DNA of 64,000 nt from Megalobrama amblycephala (lineage: Eukaryota; Chordata; Actinopteri; Cypriniformes; Xenocyprididae). The stretch spans positions 56,615,957 through 56,679,956 of the forward strand of contig NC_063045.1 in the NCBI RefSeq assembly GCF_018812025.1, given 5' to 3'. The notes beneath the pieces are model-generated. The model had not been told where the DNA came from and searched no databases. It was given only the letters and a program-made list of their open reading frames with translations. Positions 1 through 11,889 of the stretch are shown here, one piece after another (the first letter of the stretch is position 1; each line of letters begins with the position of its first letter). The position numbers and the translations under genes are program-made.

Positions 1-251
1 TCCTATAGACTTAAATGTGCAAGAGCCAGTTCAGGTTTCGGATAGAGTCACTACTTCTGCTTCAGAAGACATTCTCACCACCACCAAAGCCACAAGTACT
101 ATGGAAGTGAATGCCATAGATTATGAAGATGTGGCAAGTCCCTCAATTGTTGAAGGACAACCACCATCCAGGGAAGAGTTCACCACAAGAAAACCAGAGG
201 TCTGGGCAGAATCCAGCTATACTGTTGTGAGCCTTATGGTGGATTTGCAAG
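1..251 (+). CDS. vcan: Versican, 3' end of the chondroitin-sulfate attachment (GAG-beta) exon
   Basis: The reading frame is open from base 2 to a consensus donor (G|GTACAG) at 251/252 and ends in phase 1, as expected before a lectican EGF exon. The peptide is rich in Ser, Thr, Glu and Pro and has low complexity, typical of the glycosaminoglycan-bearing middle region of versican. No domain is visible. The exon starts before the window. The identity comes from the EGF-EGF-lectin-CCP exons that follow and from the neighbouring link-protein gene; this stretch alone would not identify it. Versican is a secreted hyaluronan-binding chondroitin sulfate proteoglycan of the matrix. Which teleost paralogue this is (vcana or vcanb) cannot be decided here. 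Confidence 0.8.
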
Positions 252-443
252 GTACAGTTTCACATAATATGTATTTTTGTAACTTGTAAAGTATCTTGCT
301 TTTCTTACATAGGGGTGAATAGGTAATTTCCAAAGTTACTATCTTGAGGTTTACAAATAATTGATTTAGTTTAATTGCTTCATATTTCATTTGTCCATAG
401 TGGATTTGTCCATCCATTAATAGTCGTTACTTTATTATTTCAG

Positions 444-557
444 ATCTCACACTTTGCTCCATCAGTGTGTGTGAAAATGGTGGAACATGCTATTCTAATG
501 GAAAAGGAAACATTTGTTTCTGCATGCCTGGATTTAGTGGGGAACATTGTGAAAATG
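444..557 (+). CDS. vcan: Versican EGF-like domain 1 exon
   Basis: A 114-bp exon between a TTTCAG acceptor and a G|GTTTGA donor, phase 1 at both ends, which is the standard symmetrical EGF exon. It encodes 38 residues with six cysteines in EGF spacing, including CENGGTC and [12 protein letters not shown]. In lecticans this opens the C-terminal globular G3 region, which binds matrix partners such as tenascins and fibulins. The donor is not a strong consensus (GTTTGA), but the phase and length fit well. Confidence 0.9.
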
Positions 558-664
558 GTTTGAAGCCTTTAATACTATTACATTTTCAGTTTATTTACTT
601 TTGATGAACTTTTTGAGAGTTTCTGTAAGAAAAGTAATATATTTTCTTATCCTAATTCTTGCAG

Positions 665-778
665 AAATTGACGAATGTCAGTCAAACCCTTGCCGCAATG
701 GAGCTACATGCATTGACGGGTTAAACTCTTTCAGTTGTGTCTGTCTTCCCAGCTATTCAGGAGCCCTCTGTGAGCAAG
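665..778 (+). CDS. vcan: Versican calcium-binding EGF-like domain 2 exon
   Basis: A 114-bp phase 1-1 exon between a CTTGCAG acceptor and a G|GTATGA donor. It encodes a cbEGF domain: EIDEC at the start carries the calcium ligands, followed by [18 protein letters not shown] and a closing [12 protein letters not shown]. These motifs match vertebrate versican closely. It joins in frame to the first lectin exon, 4.2 kb downstream. Confidence 0.93.
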
Positions 779-3700
779 GTATGAAAACATGATACTATAC
801 AATTGTTTTACTTAGACTAATATATTAAATTCTTAAAGGAATATTTGTGTTTTTTGCAACTAAATGCTATCAAGTTGCTAAGCGATTCTATCACATCACT
901 CAATGCCTAATGTATAAATGTCATGGTTTATTCTTGAAACATTAAGGTGATTGCATATTTATTTGCCTGATTGCCTGCTAGGCTTCCAATAAGTGGAATA
1001 TTTTTGTAACTTGTTTTATATTTGTAGGAGCCGGTGAATGGAATATGTTATGATTTAAGGGGCTATTTTCTAAATTGTGAATAGTGTCTGTTTATTAATT
1101 CCAGTGAAGCAAATTGTATATAGTGGTCAGTCCAAACTGTTAGCAATGAGCAAACCAAACCACACAGTTCATCACCTCTGGCAGGCCGGATCCTCCAGAG
1201 GGTCTGCGGTATGGTGTCCAGAGGGATGAAAGCAGATTTATGCCAACAAGAGGGTTCAGAGAAAAGGTCAGACAGTCAGTGACAGCACTGCCTCTTCCTT
1301 TACACCAACCAGACTTCTCACAAATGAGCAATTCGCTAAGCCAATTACCTTACTTGGCATGGTCCCAGGCACATAGAGTGGCTACGTAAATGATGCGTGC
1401 ATTTTCCTTTGGTTGCCTCGTCATACTTGTCTACCACAAAAGCATGACTTGTGTAGGTCCCAGGCTTAGGTTGTGACTTTTAGAAGGCTTCGGAAAGTAA
1501 TTAAAGCCAGCATGAAATGACGTTTGCAACACACTGAACTTCATAATGTGGCATATTTCAGCGTAAAACAAAATATTCAGCAGAAAAAATAATATAGGAC
1601 AGGAATTTTTGTTTCCACAGAGACTTAATTGGTTTGAGATTGACATTTCAGGCTTTGATTAGCAGTGTTTTCTATGACAATAGCAATAGACTAACTTGGA
1701 TCTACACTGAAGCCATAAAGACCAGAACATCTTAAAGGGATAGTTCACCCAAAAATGAAAATTTTGTCATAATTACTCACCCTCTTGTCATTCCAAACCC
1801 GTAAGACTTTCGTTAATCTGGGAAACAAAAATGAAGGTCTTTTTGATGAAATCTGAGAGCTTTCTGTCCCTCCATAGACAGCTACGCAACTACCACTTTG
1901 ACGCTTCAAAAAGTTCATAAAGTGATTGTAAAACTAATCCATATGATTTGAGTGGTTATATGATGAACAGATTGAATTTAGACTTTTATTCACATATAAA
2001 CCTTGATCAGAAAATATAAACAGAAGCTCAACCAAACCTGCTTGATGCGTGAGAAAAAGCCTCTTGAGGAAGCTCAAACGTGCTGGGTAACATACAAGAA
2101 TTGGCTCTCGCACGTCAAGCAAACATGCTTGAGCTTCCATTTACCACAACTGATGTGTGAGCTGATGAATGTTTATATGTGAATATATGCCTAAATTCAA
2201 TCTGTTTATCATATGGATTAGTTTTACAATCTTTGTGAACTTTTTGACACATCAAAGAGTCAATTGCATAGCTGTCAATGGAGGGACAGAAAGCTCTCAG
2301 ATTTCATCAAAAAGATCTTCATTTGTGTTTCCCATATTAACAAAAGTCTTACGGGTTTGGAACCACATGAAGGTGAGTAATTAATGACAGAATTTTCATT
2401 TTTGGGTGAACTATCCCTTTAAGGCCAATTCACACAGCACTGACAGACGTTGACCATCTGCAACAGACAAGTTCATAAGGTTTTGTTGGACCAGTGTCTT
2501 TCCCCTGTCGGCTTCTGTTGGCATTGGTCAGTGCTTGTTTTCGCAGATTGTTGAAACTGTGTTTGTCAGTTCATGGAATAAGAAGTGACATACTGTAATC
2601 TGGTGATTGTCCGCGTTCTTTGGTGTCTGTCTGTTAAGTGTAAATAACATTTGACTGTATGTAGAAATTAACTATAATCTTGTTTAAAATGTGCTTTAAA
2701 AGCATTCTTCATTGCTTATTCTTATTTTGTTTTAGCTATTGATTTAACTAATGTTAGTATGTATAATAGAACCTTATTGTACGTGACAGAAGGTCTTCAT
2801 GTTGTCTTAATACAATCACATGAAGCTTGAAGAGGGAACAAAGCATTTTATCTGTAGGTGCCAAATCCGCTGTCATGCTGATAATTTAGTCTGGCCATTG
2901 GCTTGGCATTGTTCTGATTAGGGGTTAGGCTTTGATATGCTTGAAATGAAGATAAAATGTATTTTGTACTTGTATCACATTTACATACAGAAAGTGTCTT
3001 ACTGGCATGCAGTGAGAGCCTTGTTTCACAGTTAGTTCCCATCACCCATCAAAATGTTAAGTGAAGCACTTCAAAAATGGGAACATCCCTTTTGGATTGT
3101 CTGTTGTGGTTTTCGCTAAGACAAACAACTCATAGAAAAAAAGAAAATAGTGAATCTCTTTTTCACATGGCTGTGGACAGTGCGTAATGTTTGAGGATGA
3201 TGAAGTCAAGCCATTCTCCTCTGATGACATGGCCCTTCTTTGCTGTTCCCTCACTTAAAGGTGAGACCCCTAAGGATTCTGGGAAGGCCATTGCTATTGG
3301 CATATGGGCCTGTACTGCAAAAGCAGCTGGAATCAATTAATGAATCGTTGTTTGTCCAAGAGGCTCATGGAGACCCCTTTTGAGTCACGTTGGGGACAAG
3401 CCACAGTATAGAAACTCCAAAAACACCTGCCTAAGTCTGGTGTAGGGCTTTCCCTTAGCTTTACACTATGAAAATAATCAGGTGACTTATGAATGAGAGC
3501 ATGTCTTAGCTTTGAAGAGAGCTATTAACCTTCTCAGGACTTGACATTTACGCTCACTTGCACAGGCTTGGCTGTCGTGTTGGGCGTTGGTCCCCCAATG
3601 GATTGGTTCCAGCTTCATACAAAATATTGCTGATATTAGTCAGCAGAGCTAATCTTCTCCATGCATAAACATCACCTCTGAGGACATCTGTTTTCTCAGG

Positions 3701-4994
3701 CTTTTTAGCCAAAGATCAGGGGTGATTGTAAAAAGCCGAACTCTTGCGTTCCATGCAATGTAAAAAAAGATGCTTTTTTGACATTCTATTCAGTTTTGTT
3801 TAATCAGTGAAGTGGAATTTGGACCTTTGTTGAGAGCTGAAAACAATTAATTTATAGCTGCTGCATTAAACTTTGAGATATTGCGATGAATGCAATATTT
3901 TAGCCAAAATTTGAAATGGCATGAGACAGAACTTTGGAAGACAAGAGTCTTTGTCATGAACAAGATGCCAAGCCAAAGAAAAAGTACAAAAACTTTTTTC
4001 TGACAAAGAGCCAAAGTTGCATGCAACGGCCAGTTGCTAGTTACTGACTAGCGGTTACAGTATTTTTCCTGATTTGATCCATTGTCTGTATTAGTTCTCT
4101 GAAATAAGTAGGCAATTTAAAATCCACCAAAGCTGTGGCTATTTTGTTAATATTTCCTCTGACCATAATTTGATTACTACTAAATTGTGCTATTCATGAT
4201 GAAACATCAAATTTGGTCAATTTGGCTAAATTATTTTGTTGTGATTCATAATTACTTTTAAAAAATATGCAACTTAAGACAACGGAAACTGGAGGGACAG
4301 TATACATTCTCAAGTAAATTGGAGATTTGGATATTATTGTAGCAATTATAATAGATTTTCTAATATACAGTACATGCACTCTGCTATGACAGCAGTTTTG
4401 CTAATCTACTGGCCATTCAGGGCAAAGGATGAAGCGAGCTTGTAATGGTGTATAATCAGTTAAAGAAAACAGCACTATGGGCCGTGCGTCTGAGATGATT
4501 TACTTGGCCTCATTTACTAGTGTTTTCTTTCCAGCCTCATTAGATGTCATTGTTTGCATTTAGCTTTCACACTGAGCTCTGCGGTCATTAGGGGGTTTCA
4601 GTCCAAGTAAAATGTTGATGATCTTCATTGTATGGCATAGAATAAAAAGTGCTTTGCACTAGGTTAACCCAGTTAATGGCAGAACTCAAAACAGATGCAG
4701 TTCTGTGTGTCCATTCTGCACCATAACCATATGATCTGAAAGACAGGCTTGTTCATGGCTAATGCAAAAGAAAATGGCTGTCATGAGATGTCTTTTCTGT
4801 GATAAACTATGGGCACTATATAATGTTTGTTGTTGCTGCTTAATGAATTACAAAAGCATCTGCAATTTGAATAGGGGTGCACCGATATGGGTGAGATTAT
4901 GGAAGCTATCCGATATGTATTACCTGTTTTACAAATTTTTAGGATTCTTTTCCTTAGCTTCTTATGATTCAATGTCTGTCGTTCACACTTTCAG
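779..4994 (+). other. Versican intron between EGF2 and the lectin exons
   Basis: This 4.2-kb intron has no coding exon that I can support. It contains the hairpin MITE at 1732-2422. The remainder (for example 780-1730 and 2425-4980) is AT-rich unique-looking DNA with only short open frames in all six frames. Confidence 0.7.
1732..2422. mobile_element. Hairpin MITE, TTAA-AGGGATAGTTCACCC family
   Basis: The 691-bp element starts TTAAAGGGATAGTTCACCC and ends with the inverted copy GGGTGAACTATCCCTTTAA. The inverted match continues far inward (CTCACCCTC, AAACCCGTAAGACTTT, the AGAGCTTTCTGTCCCTCC region), so the whole element could fold into a long hairpin. It has no transposase and is non-autonomous. 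The termini resemble what I recall of the zebrafish Angel MITEs; this is not verified. Several other copies occur in this window. Its loop near 2040-2110 contains a single copy of the sequence that is tandemly amplified at 60578-63130. Confidence 0.85.
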
Positions 4995-5153
4995 ATACAG
5001 AGGTTTGTGACTTTGGCTGGCACAAGTTTCAGAGCCACTGCTATAAGTACTTCACATACCGACGGACATGGGAAGCAGCGGAAAGAGAGTGTCGTCTGCA
5101 GGGTGGTCACCTCACCAGCGTCCTGTCCCACGAGGAGCAGCTCTTTGTAAATC
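4995..5153 (+). CDS. vcan: Versican C-type lectin domain, exon 1 of 3
   Basis: A 159-bp phase 1-1 exon with a TTTCAG acceptor and a strong C|GTAAGT donor. It encodes [16 protein letters not shown], then [20 protein letters not shown] and the [10 protein letters not shown] helix. These are the first strands and helices of a long-form C-type lectin fold with its N-terminal disulfide pair. The sequence is nearly the same as mammalian versican, which supports the gene call over aggrecan, brevican or neurocan. Confidence 0.95.
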
Positions 5154-5234
5154 GTAAGTTCTTCTTCATGAACTGTGTCCTATTGAATTTATGAATGTAT
5201 TTGCCAAAGCAGACATCAGTAATATTATTGCTCA

Positions 5235-6972
5235 TGTAACCACTCCAGTCCTACTCGCCCCGCTCCGAGCGGGACTCGAGTCGATGTCTCTGGCATGGGA
5301 GGTGGGTGCGCTAACAAGGACGCTAAAGACCGCAGTCTCTAGGGTCAGACGCTAGTGCGCCTCTTGATGCCAGGGGAGTGAAGTTTACTTGCACAGCTCT
5401 CACTAGCTGGCCTCCGCTACACTCACCCCCCCAAAACCTTACTCCCATGCAGGTCACGATACCAAATGTAACCAGTTCTACTCACCTCGCTCCGAGTGGG
5501 ACTCGAACTGGCTTCTCAGGCATGGGAGGTGGATGCGTTAACAAGGACACTATAGACCGCATTCTATAGAGTCAGTTGCTAGTGTGCCTCTTAAGATCAG
5601 GGAGTGAGGTTTACACACATAACTCTCACTAGTTGACCCCCGCTACACTCACCTCCCTAAACCTCACTCCCATCCGGGTCACGGCACCAAATGTAACCAG
5701 TTCTACTCACCTCGCTCCGAGTGGGACTCAAACTGGCTTCTCCAGCATGGGAGCTGGACGTGTTAACAAGGATGCTAAAGACCGCATTCTATAGAGTCAG
5801 TTGCTAGTGTGCCTCTTAAGATCAGGGGAGTGAGGTTTACTCACACAACTCTCACTAGTTGGCCTCCGCTACACTCACCCCCCTAAACCCTACTCCCATC
5901 CGGGTCACGGCACCAAATGTAACCAGTTCTACTCACCTCGCTCCGAGTGGGACTCGAACTGGCTTCTCAGGCATGGGAGGCGGACACGTTAACAAGGACA
6001 CTAAAGACCGCATTCTATAGAGTCAGTTGCTAGAGTGCCTCTTAAGATCAGGGGAGTGAGGTTTACTCACACAACTCTCACTAGTTGGCCTCCGCTACAC
6101 TCACCCCCCTAAACCCTACTCCCATCCGGGTCACGGCACCAAATGTAACCAGTTCTACTCACCTCGCTCCGAGTGGGACTCGAACTGGCTTCTCAGGCAT
6201 GGGAGACGGACACGTTAACAAGGACACTAAAGACCGCATTCTATAGAGTCAGTTGCTAGAGTGCCTCTTAAGATCAGGGGAGTGAGGTTTACTCACACAA
6301 CTCTCACTAGTTGGCCTCCGCTACACTCACCCCCCTAAACCTTACTCCCATCCGGGTCACGGCACCAAATGTAACCAGTTCTACTCTCCTCGCTCCGAGT
6401 GGGACTCGAACTGGCTTCTTAGGCATGGGAGGCGGACGCGTTAACAAGGACACTAAAGACCGCATTCTATAGAGTCAGTTGCTAGTGTGCCTCTTAAGAT
6501 CAGGGGAGTGAGGTTTACTCACACAACTCTCACTAGTTGGCCTCCGCTACACTCACCCCCCTAAACCTTACTCCCATCCGGGTCACGGCACCAAATGTAA
6601 CCAGTTCTACTCTCCTCGCTCCGAGTGGGACTCGAACTGGCTTCTCCAGCATAGGAGGCGGACGCGTTAACAAGGACGGTAAAGACCGCATTCCATAGAG
6701 TCAGTTGCTAGTGTGCCTCTTAAGATCAGGGGAGTGAGGTTTACTCACACAACTCTCACTAGTTGGCCTCCGCTACACTCACCCTAAACCTCACTCCCAT
6801 CCGGGTCACGGCACCAATGTAACCCCTCCGGTCCTACTCTGTCCCTGCACTGAGCGGGACTGGAACCGGCGTCTCCGGCATGGGAGGCGGGCGCGTTAAC
6901 AAGGACGCTAAAGACAAGGAAGCTCACTCCCCTCACTAGGCTCAGTCGCTGGTTTACCTTGTCTCCACTACA
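5235..6972 (-). mobile_element. Tandem array of a TRIM-like LTR unit with tRNA-like core (8 LTR-like copies)
   Basis: Eight LTR-like copies begin, on the plus strand, at 5235, 5467, 5692, 5918, 6144, 6370, 6596 and 6818; the core spacing is 225-226 bp. Read on the minus strand, each is about 155-187 bp, starts TGTAG and ends TTACA. Two bases after the end in most copies comes TGGTGCCGTGACCCGGAT, which differs at one of 18 positions from the complement of the vertebrate tRNA-His 3' end. A purine-rich tract then leads into the next LTR-like copy, and the whole spacer is about 38-45 bp. Inside each copy is a tRNA-like segment with a near-perfect Pol III B box (AGTTCGAGTCC in most). No coding capacity is seen. 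The array sits in a versican intron, antisense to the gene. A plain satellite or a tandem SINE is the alternative reading. Confidence 0.7.
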
Positions 6973-7052
6973 CCCACACTTGATAGTTAGGGCTTGAACA
7001 AACCCTTTACTCTTTTACTTCCTATCTCTTTTAGTATTCTATATAGCGAGCT

Positions 7053-7670
7053 TCAGTGATGATGTATTTTTGTATGCCAACCCAAAAGTTAGCATCACCC
7101 TGGTTCCCTCGACAAAAACCCAAAAGATTTTTCTATTGGCTTTTGGATTACTTCAGAAAATAGTCTCTGTGACCAACAACAGTTTAGGAGTCTTACACGT
7201 TTATTTCATCATGATAACAAATGAACACAACTTTTATGAATTTTGAAGCATAAAAACAATCGGCAGAAGTCAAAAGCTAAACGTAGGCTATAAATTAACT
7301 ACACCTTGGTCACATGACTTCAACGTCACCACCATTAAGCTTCCGATAACTCTTTCAGTCTTTATTTAAAAGCTTTTTCCCTGAAAGTTTGAGTTAGAAT
7401 AGTTTGTAAGAGTGTAATTATAAATGCAATGAGGTTGTGAAAGCGACTAGTGAGATGAGTTTGCCTGTTTGGCTGATGACCTTTAATGTCCCTGACAGCC
7501 TCTGTAGTCCCATTTAGCCACTTGTTAGCATTAGCAACCACCTTTTTCATGACAAGTAAAAGCTTTAAAAAAATCCCAAGGACCCCGGGACGGTGGAACA
7601 GGAAGTGCTAAAATGCTAACGTGTTTCCGAGTTTTGGCCTACTAAAATACATCATCTACATCACTGTATA
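7053..7670. mobile_element. Probable hairpin MITE remnant
   Basis: The sequence near 7053 (CAGTGATGATGTATTTT followed by GTATGCCA) reappears inverted near 7640-7670 (AAAATACATCATC, then CACTGTATAG). The inner parts of the two arms also match loosely around GCTAAC/GTTAGC. Boundaries are approximate and no target duplication was found. It lies in the versican intron between lectin exons 1 and 2. Confidence 0.5.
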
Positions 7671-8498
7671 GGAAAGCTCTAAAAACCACAAGAACATTTT
7701 AGCAACTTTATAGCAATGGTTTTGGCAAACACCCACAGCAGCCTAACATTGTGGTGGCAAGTTCTGACAGACACATTTTCATCAAATGTAGAAAAATCTA
7801 GGTTCGTTTTAAATGGGACAACAACAACAAAAAAAGATATTCAGGACCAAATGAATTCTAGCAATGTTTAAACAAAGCATATGTCATATTAAAAGTGCTT
7901 GACCATGCTGTTGACTCTAAACTAAACAAACTTCATCTTGGTTGCTCGGGGCACAGAAACGATTTGTTCTACATTTGTTTGTCATTTGATGTGTGGTTTG
8001 GTTTAACTGATTTCCTGCTATTTTCACATCAGCCAGGTAGTCTATAAAGATGTCAAAGAAGTTTGCAAAGGTCCTCATACAAAAAGATTAATGGATTTTT
8101 TCCATTTCTCAGGGCTTCTATGTAGACTTCTCTAAAATTACACATCCAGGTGCTTAAAGATGCTTTTTTTCATATTAAAATATGTTCTCTTTTTCCAGTT
8201 TAATACGCAGAGACAGCTATAAGTGGATTGATTATCCCAAAAAGTATAAGCATGTGGTGCTATCAAAACATTACTCTGTTTGTTTGAGTTTCCCAACCAG
8301 CCTGACACAGCAGTTTGAGTATGAAGCGGGAACTATCCATTTTTCCCACCAATAGCAGCAGAATGAAATAGATAACCAATAGCATAAAATAGACATACAA
8401 CTTGTGCACTATATCTTAAGTCTTCTAAAGTTTTATGATAGTTTGTATGTACTACTTTGGCAGAGATATAGATTGAAATCTGTGTAACTGTCTTGTAG

Positions 8499-8581
8499 GT
8501 TTGGGCCATGACTATCAGTGGATCGGGCTGAATGATAAAATGTTTGACAATGATTTCCGCTGGACTGATGGACACCCTATG
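8499..8581 (+). CDS. vcan: Versican C-type lectin domain, exon 2 of 3
   Basis: An 83-bp exon with a TTGTAG acceptor and a G|GTAAGA donor, entering in phase 1 and leaving in phase 0. It encodes [20 protein letters not shown] and then WTDGHPM. WIGL and the FRWTDG strand are hallmark C-type lectin motifs. The length and phase match the same exon in lecticans generally. Confidence 0.94.
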
Positions 8582-9496
8582 GTAAGATGGGATTCATTAT
8601 TTTGATCCTAATAATGTTTATTAGATGCACGTCTGTTTTCCAGGTGACCAACATTGCAGAGATATGAGTCTTTCTTGTTTTGTTTTTGTTTGTCCTTTTT
8701 TTTTTGACAATGATTAAATGAGGTTGTTTGATCCTAAAATTGCTGAGAACCCATAGTGCACAGACTTTAAAAACTCAGTATAAAAATGTGCCACCCAAGT
8801 GCAACTGTTACTCAACGATAAACCATGAGATCATGCTAATGCTAATAGGAAGGTTCTCGATTTAGCATTTCTAGCATTCTGTGTGGTATAAACAGAAGCA
8901 CACAGGGCACTTTAAAAAAGCAGTTCTCAATGTTAATTAATTAATTTACAATGCCATATTAATCAGAATGCAAAACTGCACATTTTGCAAAAGTTTAATG
9001 TTGCATGTTAAATTCAGCAAGTGAAGTCCAATTATCATCTTCGAAATATGGGTATTTTACATTTTAAGAATGTTTTGACTTTTAACAATTCATTAAATTA
9101 ATGACTAATGTTCTATGTTATCTGGATATTCCATGCATACCGAATATTTGCATGCTGTCTACAGTATACATCTTGTTTTGCAACACAGAAGTAAGCTATT
9201 TCCTTTGAATGTGTGAAACTTCCTATTCATTAATGGCAATATGTAAATAACTAGAAGAATATCAAAGTTCAGTAAACGGTAAAACTATGTTTATGATAAT
9301 AATCATAAATAATATAACAGATGTTTTCAATATCAAGCAGCATAAAATAACTGAAAGATGACACAGAAAGTCTTGCACAGTCAAGTTACAACTTGCCCCG
9401 CTCTTACATTAAAAAAATAAGGTGGACACATACTACATACTGCAAAAATAGTAGTATGCTATTGTGACTGAAAGTCAATACAACATAAAAGCCATA

Positions 9497-9537
<41 letters not shown>

Positions 9538-10461
9538 TGCGCATTTTTGTGATTTATGAGGACAAATTTGTATAATGACATGGGTATTACATTGGTATTA
9601 TGACGTAAACATGAAATATGAAAGCATTTCATGAGTTCTCATATTTAAAATAGCTTTAAAAACATACTAAACAATGTCTTATTAAAAATGTAAAAATGCA
9701 GAATGTTTTCTGAGATGGGTAGGTTTAGGGGTAGGGGTATTGTACGGGGATAGAATGTACAGTTTGTACAGTATAAAAACCATTACGCCTATGGAATGTC
9801 CTCACTTTGATAGCAAAACAAACCTCTGTGTGTGTGTGTGCGTGTGGTCCTGTTGTCCCCACAAAGATGGCGATATTCGAAATCCTTGTCCTTGTGGGGA
9901 CATTTTTTGGTCCCCATGAGGAAAACAGCTTATAAATCACACTAAGTGATGTTGTTTGAAATGTAAAACTGCAGAAAGTTTTCTGTGATTTGTAGGTTTA
10001 GAGTTAGGGGATAGAATATACAGTTTGTACAGTATAAAAATCATTATGTCTATAGAAAGTCCCCATAAAACATGAAAACGTGTTTGTGTGTATGTATTTA
10101 TATGCATATATTAAAATTATATATATTACACAAATATTGATTTTACTCAGAATATACAGTATAAATCTTTGTAATGACCGTTTTTATTTATTTGATGTTT
10201 TGTCTGCCTTTCTACGTATGAAATGGGGCTTGTGTGTTTGTGTTCAACCCATGCAAATTAAGTGCAGCAGTACATTTTGTTTGAATAACGTAGCATCCCC
10301 TTTCCCGCTTTTATCAAGGAAAGTCCCATGTAACCCTTCCAAATGTGGATGAAATACAGTCTATTTTGATTCTTACATGTGATCTTTGCACCCTCGTGTG
10401 GGCACATGCAGTGGTGCATGAATAGAATAACACTCTCTACTTGTGTTCTTGTGCACTATAG
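8582..10461 (+). other. Versican intron between lectin exons 2 and 3
   Basis: No exon is supported. The left part (8582-9480) is AT-rich with no clear repeat. From 9499 there is a GT microsatellite, followed by two related dispersed-repeat segments near 9540-9950 and 9950-10080. Both carry the phrases GTAGGTTTAG and ACAGTTTGTACAGTATAAAA. A partial copy of the same repeat hosts the LTR-like insertion at 46449-47037. Confidence 0.65.
9499..9535 (+). repeat. (GT)n microsatellite
   Basis: An uninterrupted GT dinucleotide run of about 37 bp, followed by GCTTGCGC. It is intronic. Confidence 0.97.
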
Positions 10462-10606
10462 CAATTTGAGAACTGGAGAGAGGGTCAGCCGGACAGCTTC
10501 TTCTCCACGGGCGAGGACTGCGTGGTGATGATCTGGCATGAGAGCGGCCAGTGGAATGATGTGCCGTGCAATTACCACCTGACCTTCACCTGCAAGAAGG
10601 GCACAG
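10462..10606 (+). CDS. vcan: Versican C-type lectin domain, exon 3 of 3
   Basis: A 145-bp exon with a CTATAG acceptor and a G|GTGAGA donor, phase 0 to 1. It encodes [20 protein letters not shown], then [20 protein letters not shown] and TFTCKKGT. It contains both calcium/sugar-site motifs of the fold: the QPD motif (in GQPDS) and WND (in QWNDVPC). The two closing cysteines are present. This is the functional face of the G3 lectin domain. Confidence 0.96.
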
Positions 10607-10698
10607 GTGAGACTTCCTCTTCCCCCTCATATACTGTAGTCTGCAGTGTTGCTTACTGTGAGTTAATTGTCTTTGACCTTCCTTTTCCTCTGTCCCAG

Positions 10699-10881
10699 TG
10701 TCCTGCGGTCAGCCCCCTGTCATAAAAGACGCCAATATCTATGGCAGCATGAAGCCACGCTATGAGATCAACTCTCTGGTCAGGTACCACTGCAAGGACG
10801 GCTTCATCCAAAGACACGTTCCTACTATCAGATGCCGAGAAGATGGCCACTGGGACAAGCCCAAAATCACATGCTTGAATC
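10699..10881 (+). CDS. vcan: Versican CCP/sushi domain exon
   Basis: A 183-bp phase 1-1 exon with a TCCCAG acceptor and a C|GTAAGT donor. It encodes a complement-control (sushi) module with four cysteines ([26 protein letters not shown]) and the conserved Trp before the last one. [19 protein letters not shown] is almost identical to mammalian versican. Confidence 0.96.
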
Positions 10882-10927
10882 GTAAGTCGCTGTCTCTGTT
10901 TAAACAGACGCTAAGTGAAATCCAGAC

Positions 10928-11612
10928 TTAAAGATGCAATAGGTAAAATTTTCTAGAGGTCGCTAGAGGACTATTCAAAACAAAGGCATAGCTTGATGAC
11001 GCAAAGTTTGAGTGCAGAATCTTGGGACGTGGTCGCTCAGCGGGTGCTGTCAGACACTTGTTACACACTGCAGTAACATAGACTGATTTTAGAATATCAT
11101 ATTAAATGCTGGATGGCTTGTGTTGATAAATGACATGCAATTCATTTTAAAACGTATTGTATGATGAAGAAAATGCTGTATTACTATTACTAAAAATAAA
11201 GCTGATTATGCTATGTTAGCTACTTGACAAAATAGTGTTTTTCTCTGAGGCATGGTAAAGCATGGTACTCGCAAAAAATCAAGAAAATTAGATTTAAGCA
11301 ATAAGATTAAACGTGTGGAGCTACATAACAATAATTAATTTTTCTGTCTATAAATATATCCAAACAGTTGTTCCCTTGTCTATTAAAACATGTAAATATT
11401 AAAGCGTCTTTGGTGTTTCCATGGTTTCTACAAAATAAAACCGGAAACCGAGGGTAACGCGGGTATGACGCATTTGACAGGCGACTCCTCACATGTCCCA
11501 GAGCCTTGGTTAAAACTGCAATTTTCTCACGATTTACAAATAGTTGGAAACATTTGGGATATTTAAGTACTATATTATTATTATTTTAAGTACTATAATA
11601 TTGCACCTTTAA
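10928..11612. mobile_element. MITE with TTAA-AG ends (TTAAAGATGCAATAGG type)
   Basis: The left end TTAAAGATGCAATAGG is matched, shorter and inverted, by ATTGCACCTTTAA at the right end, with TTAA on both sides. There is no coding potential. It is in the last versican intron. Only the outer 12-13 bases clearly pair, so the boundaries are fair but the family is unknown. Confidence 0.55.
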
Positions 11613-11747
11613 AATTAAAGTGTTGTTTTAGTATTACTTATATATTATTAAAGTATTTATTAATATTTTCATTTTTTTATTTCTATATTTTCAATTTTCG
11701 TTTTAATTTAAGTTGAAGTTTTAATCATTTTGTTATGTCCTTTTGTC

Positions 11748-11753
<6 letters not shown>

Positions 11754-11797
<44 letters not shown>
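11754..11797 (+). repeat. (AT)n microsatellite
   Basis: A perfect AT dinucleotide run of about 44 bp in the last versican intron. Confidence 0.97.
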
Positions 11798-11800
<3 letters not shown>

Positions 11801-11889
11801 TTTTTTATTTTAAATCTATTTAGCTTTATCTGTATTTTTATTTTAAAGTACTAGTAAACTTAAACTTAATTTTTAAGTTTACTAGTATT

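Noticed and set aside
5235..6972. CRISPR-like array of regular direct repeats
   Set aside because: The unit is about 226 bp with no unique spacers, and the DNA is vertebrate.
5235..6972. Genuine tRNA gene cluster
   Set aside because: The A box is poor, the anticodon stem has mismatches, no clear 7-bp acceptor stem pairs, and copies lack a terminator T-run at the right place. tRNA-derived, not functional tRNA genes.
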